A DNA stretch of 61,759 nucleotides, from the NCBI GenBank assembly GCA_003331935.1, contig QOQE01000010.1:1-61759 (forward strand). Direction: 5' to 3'. This document shows positions 16,868 to 25,082 of the stretch, one piece after another (the first letter of the stretch is position 1; every line of letters starts with the position of its first letter). The notes below the pieces were generated by a model, which did no database searches, had not been told where the DNA came from, and worked only from the letters and a program-made list of their open reading frames with translations. Made by a program: the position numbers and the translations under genes. The stretch comes from Alphaproteobacteria bacterium. GTDB lineage: Bacteria > Pseudomonadota > Alphaproteobacteria > Rhodobacterales > Rhodobacteraceae.

Positions 16868-17638
16868 ATGTGCAAGTACATTTTTACTCCAATAGCACAT
16901 AGGGGAGGGTCTGAGGTTGCTTTTGAAAATACCTTTCAAGCTTTTACTGATGCGTATGATCTTGGCTATAGATGGCTAGAAACAGACGTGCAAGTTTCTA
17001 AAGATGGCGTGCTTTATGCAATCCACGATGATAATTTAAAGAACATTACTGGTAAAAATGTTAAAATTCATGATCTTAGCTCAGATGATTTAGATCAAAT
17101 ATTGATAAGGGGAAAATATAATATTCCTAGGCTTAAAAAATTACTTCAAAATTTTAATGATGCAACTTTCAACTTGGATTCCAAAAACATAAATTCTGCA
17201 AAAGCTCTAGTAACGCTTCTTAACAGAGAAAAGTTCTTTAAAAATCTTTGTTTGGGATCTTTTAGCCATAAGACACTGCAGTATATAAGAAAGTCTGTGA
17301 AAAGAGACCTGCCCACAACTTTTAGTCAAATGGAAGTTTTGAGTTTGCTCGTAGATATTAAACTGGATAAGGAGCCCAGATACAGAGGTAACTATCTTCA
17401 AATTCCAAAGAGCTATTTCGGCTTTAACCTTGTATCCAAAAAATTATTACACTTCTGCAAAAAAAACGAAATTAAAGTACACATTTGGACAATTAATAAG
17501 AGTAGCGAGATGAAAAATCTTATTGGTATGGGAGTAGATGGTATAATGACTGATAGATGCCGAGCTCTTTTAAAAGTGTTAAAAAGCAGTGATTTTATTG
17601 ATAAAAAAATAACATTAGAGCCCTTCTTAGTTGCTTAG
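16868..17638 (+). CDS. Glycerophosphodiester phosphodiesterase family protein
   Basis: A 256-residue TIM-barrel GDPD that hydrolyses glycerophosphodiesters to glycerol 3-phosphate and an alcohol. His11-Arg12 (AHRGG), Glu38 and Asp40 (LETDVQ) and His53 (IHDDNL) supply the catalytic and metal-binding residues. The C-terminal VHIWTINKSSEM and GVDGIMTDR strands complete the barrel. There is no signal peptide, so it is cytoplasmic, consistent with phospholipid turnover or scavenging of deacylated lipids. The MFS gene begins 20 bases downstream and may share the transcript. Confidence 0.9.
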   Translation: MCKYIFTPIAHRGGSEVAFENTFQAFTDAYDLGYRWLETDVQVSKDGVLYAIHDDNLKNITGKNVKIHDLSSDDLDQILIRGKYNIPRLKKLLQNFNDATFNLDSKNINSAKALVTLLNREKFFKNLCLGSFSHKTLQYIRKSVKRDLPTTFSQMEVLSLLVDIKLDKEPRYRGNYLQIPKSYFGFNLVSKKLLHFCKKNEIKVHIWTINKSSEMKNLIGMGVDGIMTDRCRALLKVLKSSDFIDKKITLEPFLVA

Positions 17639-17658
17639 ATGCTCTCGTATCTATAAAA

Positions 17659-18888
17659 ATGTCTAAATACACTAATCTAACAATAATAAAAATAATAAAA
17701 AAATTAAGAAACATTTTGCAATCTAAAAATCCCTCAGTGATAGCTTTATCGACAGCATCTGCAGTATCTGTGACTGGCCTAGCATTTATTAGTCCTGTTA
17801 TTTTGCTACTAAAGAGTTCTTATCAAATCAGCTCTAATGAAGTTCAGCTGGCAATAACTATTTACTTGATGGCTATTTGTGTTTCCCAGATGTTTTGGGG
17901 GCCTTTATCAGACATTATTGGTAGACGTAAAGTGTTAATATTCGGAGCGGCTCTTTTTTCAATAGGGGGATTTTTGGCGTCTTTAAACGTATCCTTTGAG
18001 ATCTTTATATTTTTTAGATTTTTACAAGGAATTGGTGCAGCTGCCTGCCTCTCAATGCCAAGAGTAATGCTAACTGAAAGCTATGGGGCTACGGAGGCAT
18101 CAGGTAAAATGTCGACTTTACTCGCTTTTATGGCTATTTTTCCTATTCTAAGTGCAGCTTTTGGTGGTTTGATTGGCGAGATTTATGGATGGCAAATGAA
18201 TTTTATTACGTTGTTTGCCTTTGGTTTTATTGTCTTTTTGCTGAACTACACTTATTCTCCTGAAACAATCAAGAATAAAGGTAAAAAACTCTCCCTTAGA
18301 ACGACATTTCTCGATTTTAGATCTTTACTTGGGCAAAATGCTTTTCTTTATTTTTCAGGAGTCTCATCAATTCAAGCAGCCTTTTTCTTTTCAATGGCAG
18401 GTTTTATGCCGTATCAATTTGAACGTTTAGGTGCGTCACCAAGTGAGTATGGACTTTGGTTTTCTTTAACCAGCATAGGTTATATCATTGGGAATATTAT
18501 CAGCAAAAGCTACTCGAACAGGGTGGGCTTGAATAAGTTTGCACTTTTTGGGTCTTCTTGGTGTTTTTTATCTATTGCTCTGATGTTTTTATCCGAAGTA
18601 CCGCTGATCAGTTTACCTTTAACGCTTGCGTCTGCTTGTTTTATGTTTGGATTGGGTAACGGGTTTATATTAGCGAATGTTTTGGTTTTAGCACTTTCAT
18701 CCGTGGAAAAAAAACGTGTAGGCTCTGCAAGTGGCTTATTAGGTGCTATGCAAATGTTGTGTGGTGCCATGTTGGGGAGTTTAATAGTATTTGTGGGAGG
18801 AGATCAGCAATTTTGGCTAGCGTTAACTATTCTTTTATCTCTTAGTATTGTTTCTATACTATGCTGTTATAGAGCATTTGTCATATGA
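17659..18888 (+). CDS. MFS drug-resistance transporter, Bcr/CflA type
   Basis: A 409-residue major facilitator with about twelve transmembrane helices. WGPLSDIIGRRKVLIFG is the loop 2-3 motif with the GRR basic turn. FRFLQGIGAAACLSMPRVML and FPILSAAFGGLIGEIYGWQ are the motif C region of drug:H+ antiporters of the Bcr/CflA group. The N-terminal 35 residues are polar. A drug or metabolite exporter in the inner membrane is the likely role. It follows the glycerophosphodiesterase gene by 20 bases; a functional link is not evident. Confidence 0.85.
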   Translation: MSKYTNLTIIKIIKKLRNILQSKNPSVIALSTASAVSVTGLAFISPVILLLKSSYQISSNEVQLAITIYLMAICVSQMFWGPLSDIIGRRKVLIFGAALFSIGGFLASLNVSFEIFIFFRFLQGIGAAACLSMPRVMLTESYGATEASGKMSTLLAFMAIFPILSAAFGGLIGEIYGWQMNFITLFAFGFIVFLLNYTYSPETIKNKGKKLSLRTTFLDFRSLLGQNAFLYFSGVSSIQAAFFFSMAGFMPYQFERLGASPSEYGLWFSLTSIGYIIGNIISKSYSNRVGLNKFALFGSSWCFLSIALMFLSEVPLISLPLTLASACFMFGLGNGFILANVLVLALSSVEKKRVGSASGLLGAMQMLCGAMLGSLIVFVGGDQQFWLALTILLSLSIVSILCCYRAFVI

Positions 18889-18982
18889 CTTAACTAACCC
18901 ATGAAAAGATTTTATTGATTTGCGATTTCAACGAAATGTGCAAACATATTGGTAGTGAGTATAAAAATAACTTAATAGAAAA

Positions 18983-20164
18983 ATGCAAATTTATCGTGAA
19001 AAACTTAGGGAGTGGATGAATGACTATGTCGAGAAAGATAAGTTCAACGGGTGCTCTTTAAGTATAGCAGACACTGATGGTAATACTGTTTTGGATATTG
19101 CCAGTGGCTTTAACGATAAGGAAAAAACCAAGGAATTTAACTCGAGGTCCATAGTAAGAATTTTCTCCATGACAAAAGCTGTAGTCTCCGCTTGTCTGCT
19201 TCAATTACTACATGAGAGAAATATTCAGCTAGATGAAACATTAGATCATTATTTTGAAAATTATTCTGATTGTTTTGCTCTTGTAGAAAATGCAAAAAAT
19301 GTAACTGAAATAGAAAAAACGAAGGCGCCCTCTATTTATCAATTACTTAATCATACGTCTGGATTATCTTATTTTTTCAATGATGATTTAATCGCAAAGG
19401 AATATTTGAAGAGAAATCTTACAACAGCACCAGGTAATCATGATCTTGCGATTTTTACAGAAAAAGTAACTAGTTTACCCTTATGCTTCGAAGCTGGCAC
19501 TAGGTGGAATTACTCTGTTGGAATTGATCTCGCTGGTAGATTAATCGAGATTATTTCTGGGGTGTCCTTGGATATTTATCTTAGAAAATTTTTGTTTGAT
19601 GAATTAAAAATGAATGACACTGGGTTTTTTCTGCCAACCAGCCAAACAGATCGTTTTGCTGATTGTTTTTTTTTTCATGATATGCCCCAAAATTTCCTTC
19701 CACTGATGGGTCAATATGAAAATTTTTACTATGAAAAAAACAAGGTGACAAATTTCTCTGGGGGATCGGGTCTCCTATCTACTGGTCTTGATTATCTAAA
19801 ATTTGCAAATCTTTTGCTTAATGATGGAAAATTAAAAAACAAAAGGATCTTTGCAAAAGAAGTAATGAACAGAATAAGGACAAATTCAATACATAGTGAC
19901 ATAGCTTCCAATGGAGTTCAGTCTTTTGCACAAATGCCAACCGTTGGCATGGGCCATAGTCTTGCAGGTAGTGTGATAATTGATCCGAACGAAAGCTTTG
20001 TCAGTAATGTTGGTGATTTTGGGTGGGGAGGAATGGCAAGTAATTATTTTTGGATTGATTTTAAGAAAAATTATACGGCTGTTTTTATGACTCAATTGTT
20101 ACCCTCTGCATCATATCCAAATAGAAAAGAACTTAAGGGGTTAGTTCATCAGTCCTTGCAGTGA
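18983..20164 (+). CDS. Serine hydrolase, beta-lactamase class C/EstB-like
   Basis: A 393-residue member of the beta-lactamase/transpeptidase-like family. The SxxK motif is Ser62-Met-Thr-Lys65 (FSMTKAVVSA) and the YxN-type tyrosine is Tyr177 (WNYSVGIDLAGRLIE). The C-terminal GDFGWGGMASNYFWID provides the third motif region, as in esterases of this family. There is no signal peptide, which argues for a cytoplasmic esterase rather than a periplasmic beta-lactamase. The substrate is unknown. A rho-independent terminator lies 97 bases after its stop. Confidence 0.88.
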   Translation: MQIYREKLREWMNDYVEKDKFNGCSLSIADTDGNTVLDIASGFNDKEKTKEFNSRSIVRIFSMTKAVVSACLLQLLHERNIQLDETLDHYFENYSDCFALVENAKNVTEIEKTKAPSIYQLLNHTSGLSYFFNDDLIAKEYLKRNLTTAPGNHDLAIFTEKVTSLPLCFEAGTRWNYSVGIDLAGRLIEIISGVSLDIYLRKFLFDELKMNDTGFFLPTSQTDRFADCFFFHDMPQNFLPLMGQYENFYYEKNKVTNFSGGSGLLSTGLDYLKFANLLLNDGKLKNKRIFAKEVMNRIRTNSIHSDIASNGVQSFAQMPTVGMGHSLAGSVIIDPNESFVSNVGDFGWGGMASNYFWIDFKKNYTAVFMTQLLPSASYPNRKELKGLVHQSLQ

Positions 20165-20261
20165 TAGCATAACGGTTTTGCAATAATACGTATTGTATTA
20201 ACAAATGTAAAACACTACAAACGACGGTGGATAACACTACTCTGTCATTCCTCCCTTCACT

Positions 20262-20287
20262 GGCCGCTTTGATCGCGGCCTTTTTTT
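20262..20287 (+). terminator. Rho-independent terminator
   Basis: GGCCGC (20262-20267), a 7-base loop and GCGGCC (20275-20280) form a perfect GC-rich 6-bp stem followed by seven T residues. In this AT-rich DNA it stands out as a strong intrinsic terminator. It may end the serine hydrolase transcript or a small RNA containing CCTCCC at 20250-20255. Confidence 0.85.
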
Positions 20288-20334
20288 ATGCTATAAGGTA
20301 TTCTAATGGTTCTAAATAATAAGAATGGTTAAGG

Positions 20335-20499
20335 ATGATGAAATTCTTGCTTAAATTAATTGGTACTGCGGTTATAGTACTTTGGTGGATAGTGGCTGGT
20401 TTTTTTAAAAAAATAGTGGATATCTTCAGGTTGCTTGCAAGAATTAAAAAAATATTTGTAAATAAAAATGAAAATCGTAAAGGGGGGGATAGCTTATGA
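20335..20499 (+). CDS. Small membrane protein translationally coupled to an acyl-CoA dehydrogenase
   Basis: A 54-residue frame with tandem ATGs at 20335 and 20338 behind AAGG. It encodes one transmembrane helix (LIGTAVIVLWWIVAGFF) followed by a basic tail (LLARIKKIFVNKNENRKGG). Its TGA overlaps the ATG of the acyl-CoA dehydrogenase as ATGA, a classic coupling arrangement. A run of seven G residues at 20482-20488 serves both as its last Gly codons and as the ribosome site of the next gene. I recognise no family. It could be a small inner-membrane partner of the enzyme or simply a coupling gene. Confidence 0.55.
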   Translation: MMKFLLKLIGTAVIVLWWIVAGFFKKIVDIFRLLARIKKIFVNKNENRKGGDSL

Positions 20500-21665
20500 A
20501 GGATATAAACTTTAAACAGACCGAAGATACCTTATTTCTAGAAGAAGAACATATAATACTGAGAGAGCAGCTAAAAAAATTCGTCGAAACTGAAGTAAAA
20601 CCGGTGGCTCAAAATTGGGAGTACAATGGCTTTATACCTAGGGAGGTGTTCAAAAAAATGGGTACTCTCGGTTTTCTGGGAATAACATATCCAACCGAAT
20701 TTGGTGGTTCTGAGATGGATGTTCGCGGCAGCGTGGTTTTTGCAGAAGAACTCGGCAAGTCTACATTTTCTGGCTTCGCAATTGCTTCTTTAGTGCATAC
20801 TGATATGGCCTCTGTTCATCTATTAAACGCGGGAAATATAGAACAAAAAGAAAAGTATCTTAGTGATATAGTTTCTGGAAATAAAATTTCTTGTGTTGCG
20901 GTGACAGAACCGAACGCCGGTTCTGATGTAAAAAATATACGAACGAAAGCGCAAAAAGTTGGAAACAAATATATCATTAATGGATCTAAGATTTTCATTA
21001 CTAACGGTGTGCACGCTGATATATATTTCGTGGCAGCAAAGACCAATGATGCGTTGCAACAATCAGCCAGTATTACAATGTTTATCGTCAAAAAAGATAA
21101 CCCTGGGCTGATTGTTAACAAACAATTAGATAAGCACGGATGGAGATGTTCAGATACTGCTGAACTTTTCTTTCAAGATTGTGAAGTTGAGGAAGCTGAC
21201 GTACTTGGAACCCTCCATAAAGGCTTTTATGCAATCATGCAAAACTTCCAAAACGAGAGATTGGTTATGGGTGCAATGGCTATGGGTGAAGCGCAAGCTG
21301 CGATTGATATTACCGTGGAATATGTTAAGCAGAGAGACGCTTTTGGTGGAAAGTTGTGGGAAAAACAAACGGTTAGACATAAGCTTGCCGAACTCCAATC
21401 AAAAGTTACAGCAGCGCGTTATATGGTTTATGGAGTTGCAAATAAAGTTAGACTTGGAATTGATGTTATTAAAGAAGTATCAATGATTAAAGTGCTTTGT
21501 GGAGAGTTAGTTAATAAAGTTATGTATACTTGTTTGCAGTTTCATGGTGGAACTGGATATATGACGGGCACGGAAATTGAAAGACTCACACGAGATGCAA
21601 GAGCCCAGTCGATTGGAGGAGGTGCTACAGAGGTTATGTTGGAAGAGGTCGCTAAACGTATGTAG
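20496..21665 (+). CDS. Acyl-CoA dehydrogenase
   Basis: A 389-residue FAD-dependent acyl-CoA dehydrogenase. Motifs are GFLGITYPTEFGGSEMD, VAVTEPNAGSDVKNIRTKA for flavin and substrate binding, FHGGTGYMTGTEIERLTRDAR, and GGGATEVMLEEVAKRM at the C-terminus, where many family members have GGGxxEIM. The profile is closer to long- or branched-chain enzymes than to the protein encoded at 1620-2780. The start is fixed by the G-rich ribosome site at 20482-20488 and the ATGA overlap with the small membrane gene. A crotonase gene converges at 21696, consistent with beta-oxidation, but the substrate cannot be assigned. Confidence 0.93.
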   Translation: MKDINFKQTEDTLFLEEEHIILREQLKKFVETEVKPVAQNWEYNGFIPREVFKKMGTLGFLGITYPTEFGGSEMDVRGSVVFAEELGKSTFSGFAIASLVHTDMASVHLLNAGNIEQKEKYLSDIVSGNKISCVAVTEPNAGSDVKNIRTKAQKVGNKYIINGSKIFITNGVHADIYFVAAKTNDALQQSASITMFIVKKDNPGLIVNKQLDKHGWRCSDTAELFFQDCEVEEADVLGTLHKGFYAIMQNFQNERLVMGAMAMGEAQAAIDITVEYVKQRDAFGGKLWEKQTVRHKLAELQSKVTAARYMVYGVANKVRLGIDVIKEVSMIKVLCGELVNKVMYTCLQFHGGTGYMTGTEIERLTRDARAQSIGGGATEVMLEEVAKRM

Positions 21666-21695
21666 AAAATACTTTATACGACTTATTTAAAGGAC

Positions 21696-22439
21696 TTATT
21701 TAAAGAATTTGTCGCTACGGTTTGCATAAGCTAAACCAAAAATATCTTGGTCGTTGTAGGATGTAGCCTTTGCAATTGCGTTGGCGTGGTTATTTACACT
21801 TTCCTTTGTAAGGATAAAAGGTAAACGGGGCATCTCGGCTGCTTTTCTTGCGAACTTCATTGATTCCAGCTTTAGTTTGCTCGGACTCAAATAACTGTCG
21901 ATTAAACCCCAATCTTTGGCAGTTGGTGAATTTATTTTTTCTGCTAATAGTAAAAGCCTTTTTGTTTTTGCGGGACCCAGCAGGGCATTTAACCTTGGTA
22001 CTGATCCCCAACTCATATTCAATCCTCTCTCTACTTCTGGCACATAAAACTTTGCTGCTGTTTCGGAAATTCTTAAATCGCATGAGGTAGCGAGAGCAAC
22101 TCCTCCTCCTACACACCACCCCCTAATCTCACATATCGTTAGACAGTGTAGCTTTTCCCACTCGTCACACATTATCTTTCCAAGTTGGAAGTAGTCTCTG
22201 TTCTCTTCAAAACCGAGCTTTTTAAGTCCCAAAAATTCCTTGTCTTTCAAATCAAAACCAAAAGAAAAATTTTGTTGGCCTCCAGATAAAATTACTGCCA
22301 TTAATTTTTTATTGCTGGCTAATTCTTTAGCAGTCTCGGTTAGTTGTCTAATAACATCCAGCGACAATAGATTTGAACGCTTACCACTGTCAAATGAAAC
22401 GGAGGCTACTTCATCCTTTAGAAATTCAACACGAACCAT
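21696..22439 (-). CDS. Enoyl-CoA hydratase/isomerase family protein
   Basis: A crotonase-fold protein of about 247 residues. FGFDLKDKE and IRGWCVGGGVALATSCDLRIS form the oxyanion-hole region, and FYVPEVERGLNMSWGSVPRL the following active-site stretch, in which Glu of PEV is kept. A-x-x-WGLID matches the C-terminal family motif. I take the second ATG (22439, MVRVEFLKDE) as the start because the family begins about ten residues before the first strand; ATG 22457 adds six hydrophobic residues. It probably works in acyl-CoA oxidation with the convergent dehydrogenase gene. Confidence 0.87.
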   Translation of the reverse strand: MVRVEFLKDEVASVSFDSGKRSNLLSLDVIRQLTETAKELASNKKLMAVILSGGQQNFSFGFDLKDKEFLGLKKLGFEENRDYFQLGKIMCDEWEKLHCLTICEIRGWCVGGGVALATSCDLRISETAAKFYVPEVERGLNMSWGSVPRLNALLGPAKTKRLLLLAEKINSPTAKDWGLIDSYLSPSKLKLESMKFARKAAEMPRLPFILTKESVNNHANAIAKATSYNDQDIFGLAYANRSDKFFK

Positions 22440-22603
22440 AAATACGATAATAAACATTATTTAAAATAAATAAATTATATTTGGTTATTTGATTGGGTTA
22501 GGTGTTTCAAACTGAAAATTTAAAAACAAGCCAATTAAAAAAACAAATAATCGATAGTTTTTTTATTTTGTTGGTGTATCCTTTTAAAAAAAAAGGGATT
22601 GTT

Positions 22604-23398
22604 ATGGATGTCATATTTCATGGAGTGCGAGGATCAACTCCTACAGCTGACCAAAACTTTTTAAAGTATGGGGGTAGTACGACCTGTACTGAAATACTTC
22701 ATGAACAATTTCAAATAATTTTTGATGCAGGTACAGGGTTTCAAAATGTAAAGATATTTAAAGATCGTCCGACATATTTGATTTTTTCGCACTTTCATTA
22801 CGATCACATTCAAGGCTTGCCTTTTAATCATCAGATATTCGATCCTTCTAACAAAGTAACAATTTCTTCTGGCTTGGTAACAGCAGAAGAATTGAGGGAA
22901 GTGTTTGTCAGAGCCTTCCAACCAATGTATTTTCCGATTCCGCTAGTAGACACATTAAAGAACTTAAAGTTTGTGGAATTCAATTTAATTGCCGATGAAC
23001 TTATGGATCTCTGCTCCCTGAGCACCATACAATTAAACCATCCTGGAGGGGCGGCTGGTTATATAGTTGAAAAGGAAAATAAAAAAGTATGTGTTTTTCT
23101 TGATCATGAATATGGACAGGAGCCGACTGTTGATGATGAGCTTCTTACAATAGCCAGAGAAAGTGACTTAATTGTCTGGGATGGTATGTTTTTAAATGAA
23201 GAACTTCCACCCAAAAAAGGTTGGGGGCATTCTAGTATTGAACAAGGAATTGCCTTCTCAGAGAAAACGGCCTGCAAGAACCTAGCTATAGCTCATCATG
23301 CACCTAATAGAAATGACGAACAACTTAACGAGCACTCTAATAATCTATCAAGTGATAAAGTTTTCTTCGCCTATCAGGGCCTAGCTCATTCAGTGTAA
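22604..23398 (+). CDS. Metallo-beta-lactamase-fold hydrolase
   Basis: A 264-residue MBL-fold protein. The zinc motif HFHYDH lies at 63-68, preceded by IFDAGTGFQ and RGSTPT...YGGSTTC, a start seen in phosphodiesterase-like members. LNHPGG and FLDHEYG supply later metal ligands. ATG 22604 is preferred to an upstream GTG at 22502 because it has AGGGA in front and the family begins at FHGVRGS. It is cytoplasmic. A stand-alone cyclic-nucleotide-binding domain gene follows after 12 bases, so a role in nucleotide second-messenger control is plausible but not shown. Confidence 0.88.
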   Translation: MDVIFHGVRGSTPTADQNFLKYGGSTTCTEILHEQFQIIFDAGTGFQNVKIFKDRPTYLIFSHFHYDHIQGLPFNHQIFDPSNKVTISSGLVTAEELREVFVRAFQPMYFPIPLVDTLKNLKFVEFNLIADELMDLCSLSTIQLNHPGGAAGYIVEKENKKVCVFLDHEYGQEPTVDDELLTIARESDLIVWDGMFLNEELPPKKGWGHSSIEQGIAFSEKTACKNLAIAHHAPNRNDEQLNEHSNNLSSDKVFFAYQGLAHSV

Positions 23399-23410
23399 AG
23401 TAGTAATCTT

Positions 23411-23749
23411 ATGAAAAAGATAGATTTTAAGTCGGGTCAGTATATTTTTAAAGCAGGAGACAAAGGCAAAGAGATCTTTTTGCTAATGTCGGGTGATGTT
23501 GGTATATTTTTGCCAACTAATGATACAAAAGACCCAAATTTTATGGTTGGAGAAAACGAAGTCTTTGGAGAAATGGGAGTAATCGAACACAAGCCAAGAA
23601 TGGCTAGTGCACGCTGTATGTCTGATGCCACTGTAATTGCTTTATCGGAAAGTGAATTTGAAGCAAGAGTTGAGAAAGCAGATCCTTTTATTAGAGCTTT
23701 ATTAAGAATTCTTTCCCAGACAGTAAGAAATTTGCAGGATAAAAAATGA
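23411..23749 (+). CDS. Stand-alone cyclic nucleotide-binding domain protein
   Basis: A 112-residue protein consisting only of a Crp-like cNMP-binding domain. The beta-roll start is GQYIFKAGDKGKEIFLLMSG. The phosphate-binding cassette is FGEMGVIEHKPRMASARC at 52-69, with Glu54 for the ribose and Arg63 for the phosphate; VIALSESEFEARV and a C-terminal helix follow. No DNA-binding helix-turn-helix is present, so it is not a complete Crp regulator. It may act as a small cAMP-responsive subunit, perhaps with the upstream MBL-fold protein, and the cyclase encoded at 4425-5711 is a candidate source of ligand. Its stop overlaps the next start (ATGA). Confidence 0.9.
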   Translation: MKKIDFKSGQYIFKAGDKGKEIFLLMSGDVGIFLPTNDTKDPNFMVGENEVFGEMGVIEHKPRMASARCMSDATVIALSESEFEARVEKADPFIRALLRILSQTVRNLQDKK

Positions 23750-23955
23750 CTTGCCAAAATACTTTGAAAACAGTCTTGTGGTTTATTTTCATATGCGTTT
23801 TAACTTCTGGTTGTAAGTCCACTGTAGACAAATACGCAATTTCGACGTGTAAAGCTGTAGAAACAAATATTGCTAGATGTAGCCAGCTTATAGCTGATGA
23901 TATATCTGATAAAAATGCAAATACGTTGTCTTCTGTTGTCGAAGGAGAGCTATAA
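23746..23955 (+). CDS. Small predicted lipoprotein
   Basis: A 69-residue protein with a hydrophobic signal (TVLWFIFICVLTSGC), a lipobox-like LTSGC and lipidation at Cys23, followed by a short polar domain with two further cysteines (Cys35, Cys45). It starts by ATGA overlap with the cyclic-nucleotide-binding gene, so it is in the same operon. I recognise no family; by its features it is a small envelope lipoprotein. Confidence 0.65.
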   Translation: MTCQNTLKTVLWFIFICVLTSGCKSTVDKYAISTCKAVETNIARCSQLIADDISDKNANTLSSVVEGEL

Positions 23956-23965
23956 TTCCAACGTT

Positions 23966-24379
23966 ATGAATACCATAGAGCAAGTAAGTTTTAAGACCGA
24001 AGGCTATCAGATTGTGAATATCACTGATACTATCCAGGAAATTGTTAATCATAATAAGCTTGTTAAAGGGTTAGTAAATTTATCTATACTACATACAAGT
24101 GCATCTTTAACAGTTCAAGAGAATGCCTCTAAGGATGTCTTAAATGATATAAAGACATTTTTAAGTGGTTTAGCGCCTGAGTATGCAAATTATTTACATG
24201 ATATAGAGGGGCCTGACGATATGCCTGCGCATTTGAAAACATTAATAACAAACACTCATTTAACGTTATCGGTGGCTTCAAGCAAATTGATACTAGGCAT
24301 TTGGCAAGGAATATATTTATGTGAGTGGCGTAAGTATGGTCAAAGTAGATCTATAACTGTTCACTTGCTTGGAAAATAG
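23966..24379 (+). CDS. YjbQ family protein
   Basis: A 137-residue member of the UPF0047/YjbQ family, sometimes annotated as secondary thiamine-phosphate synthase. LSILHTSASLTVQENAS, DDMPAHLKTLITNTHLTLSV and LGIWQGIYLCEWR are all strongly conserved family stretches. ATG 23966 is chosen because it gives the family length and does not overlap the lipoprotein gene, unlike an upstream frame extension to 23897. The real biochemical role of the family is not settled. It probably shares the operon running from 22604. Confidence 0.88.
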   Translation: MNTIEQVSFKTEGYQIVNITDTIQEIVNHNKLVKGLVNLSILHTSASLTVQENASKDVLNDIKTFLSGLAPEYANYLHDIEGPDDMPAHLKTLITNTHLTLSVASSKLILGIWQGIYLCEWRKYGQSRSITVHLLGK

Positions 24380-24409
24380 ATTTTATAACGAAAATACACT
24401 AGAAAAAAC

Positions 24410-24438
24410 TTGACAATGAAAGTAGACATAATAGGAAT
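24410..24438 (+). promoter_or_regulatory. Candidate sigma-70 promoter for rplU
   Basis: A perfect TTGACA (24410-24415) is followed after 16-17 bases by a weak -10 (TAGGAA/AGGAAT at 24432-24438). It lies 25 bases before the rplU start. The -35 is convincing and the -10 is poor. Confidence 0.5.
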
Positions 24439-24462
24439 ATGTCAAAGAATTGAGAGATAGAA

Positions 24463-25050
24463 ATGTTCGCAGTAATTGAAACCGGTGGCAAACAATATAA
24501 AGTCCAGAAAGACGATATTTTGGCTGTTGAAAAACTTTCGGCAAAAGGTGGAGATAAAATACAGTTTAACTCAGTCCTTCTAACTGGAGGCAAAGAGGTT
24601 AAAGTTGGTAACCCACTTATTAAAGACGCTGGAGTTCAGGCAACAGTAATTGACCAAATAAAAGATAAGAAAGTGGTTTCTTTTGTTAAGAGGCGTAGAA
24701 AGAGCTCTTCCAAAAGTAAGAAGGGCCACAGACAGCAAATCACCCTGGTAAAAATAACAGATATATTGGAAAACGGCGCTGATAAAACCAATGTTCAAGA
24801 GGCAAGGTCTGGAAAAGGTCTAAAAATTGACTACGCTACAAAAGTAAGTACCAAGAAAAAAACAGAAAAGGCAGTTTCAAAGGCTAAGGTGGGACCTAAA
24901 AAGGAAGCACTTGTAAAAAAAGAAACCAAGGTGAAAACAGAGACAAAGCCAGCGAAGGCAGCATCTAAAACTGCCACAACTAAGAAAAAAACGGAAACAG
25001 TGACTGAGCCAACAAAGGCTAAGAAGGCAACGAAAAAAAAATCATCTTAG
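24463..25050 (+). CDS. rplU: 50S ribosomal protein L21 with long C-terminal tail
   Basis: The first 103 residues are a standard L21 (MFAVIETGGKQYKVQKDDIL; KRRRKSSSKSKKGHRQQ), which binds domain I of 23S rRNA. It continues into a tail of about 90 residues rich in Lys, Thr and Ala (for example KKETKVKTETKPAKAASKT), giving 195 residues against about 103 in E. coli. Alphaproteobacterial L21 often has such a tail, though this one is long. It heads the rplU-rpmA-lysE-obgE-proB-proA run. Confidence 0.97.
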   Translation: MFAVIETGGKQYKVQKDDILAVEKLSAKGGDKIQFNSVLLTGGKEVKVGNPLIKDAGVQATVIDQIKDKKVVSFVKRRRKSSSKSKKGHRQQITLVKITDILENGADKTNVQEARSGKGLKIDYATKVSTKKKTEKAVSKAKVGPKKEALVKKETKVKTETKPAKAASKTATTKKKTETVTEPTKAKKATKKKSS

Positions 25051-25082
25051 CCGATTACCTTAGGTGATATTAGGAGGAAGCA

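Noticed and set aside
23897-23965. Longer form of YjbQ starting at 23897
   Set aside because: It would overlap the lipoprotein gene by 59 bases and add residues absent from the family.
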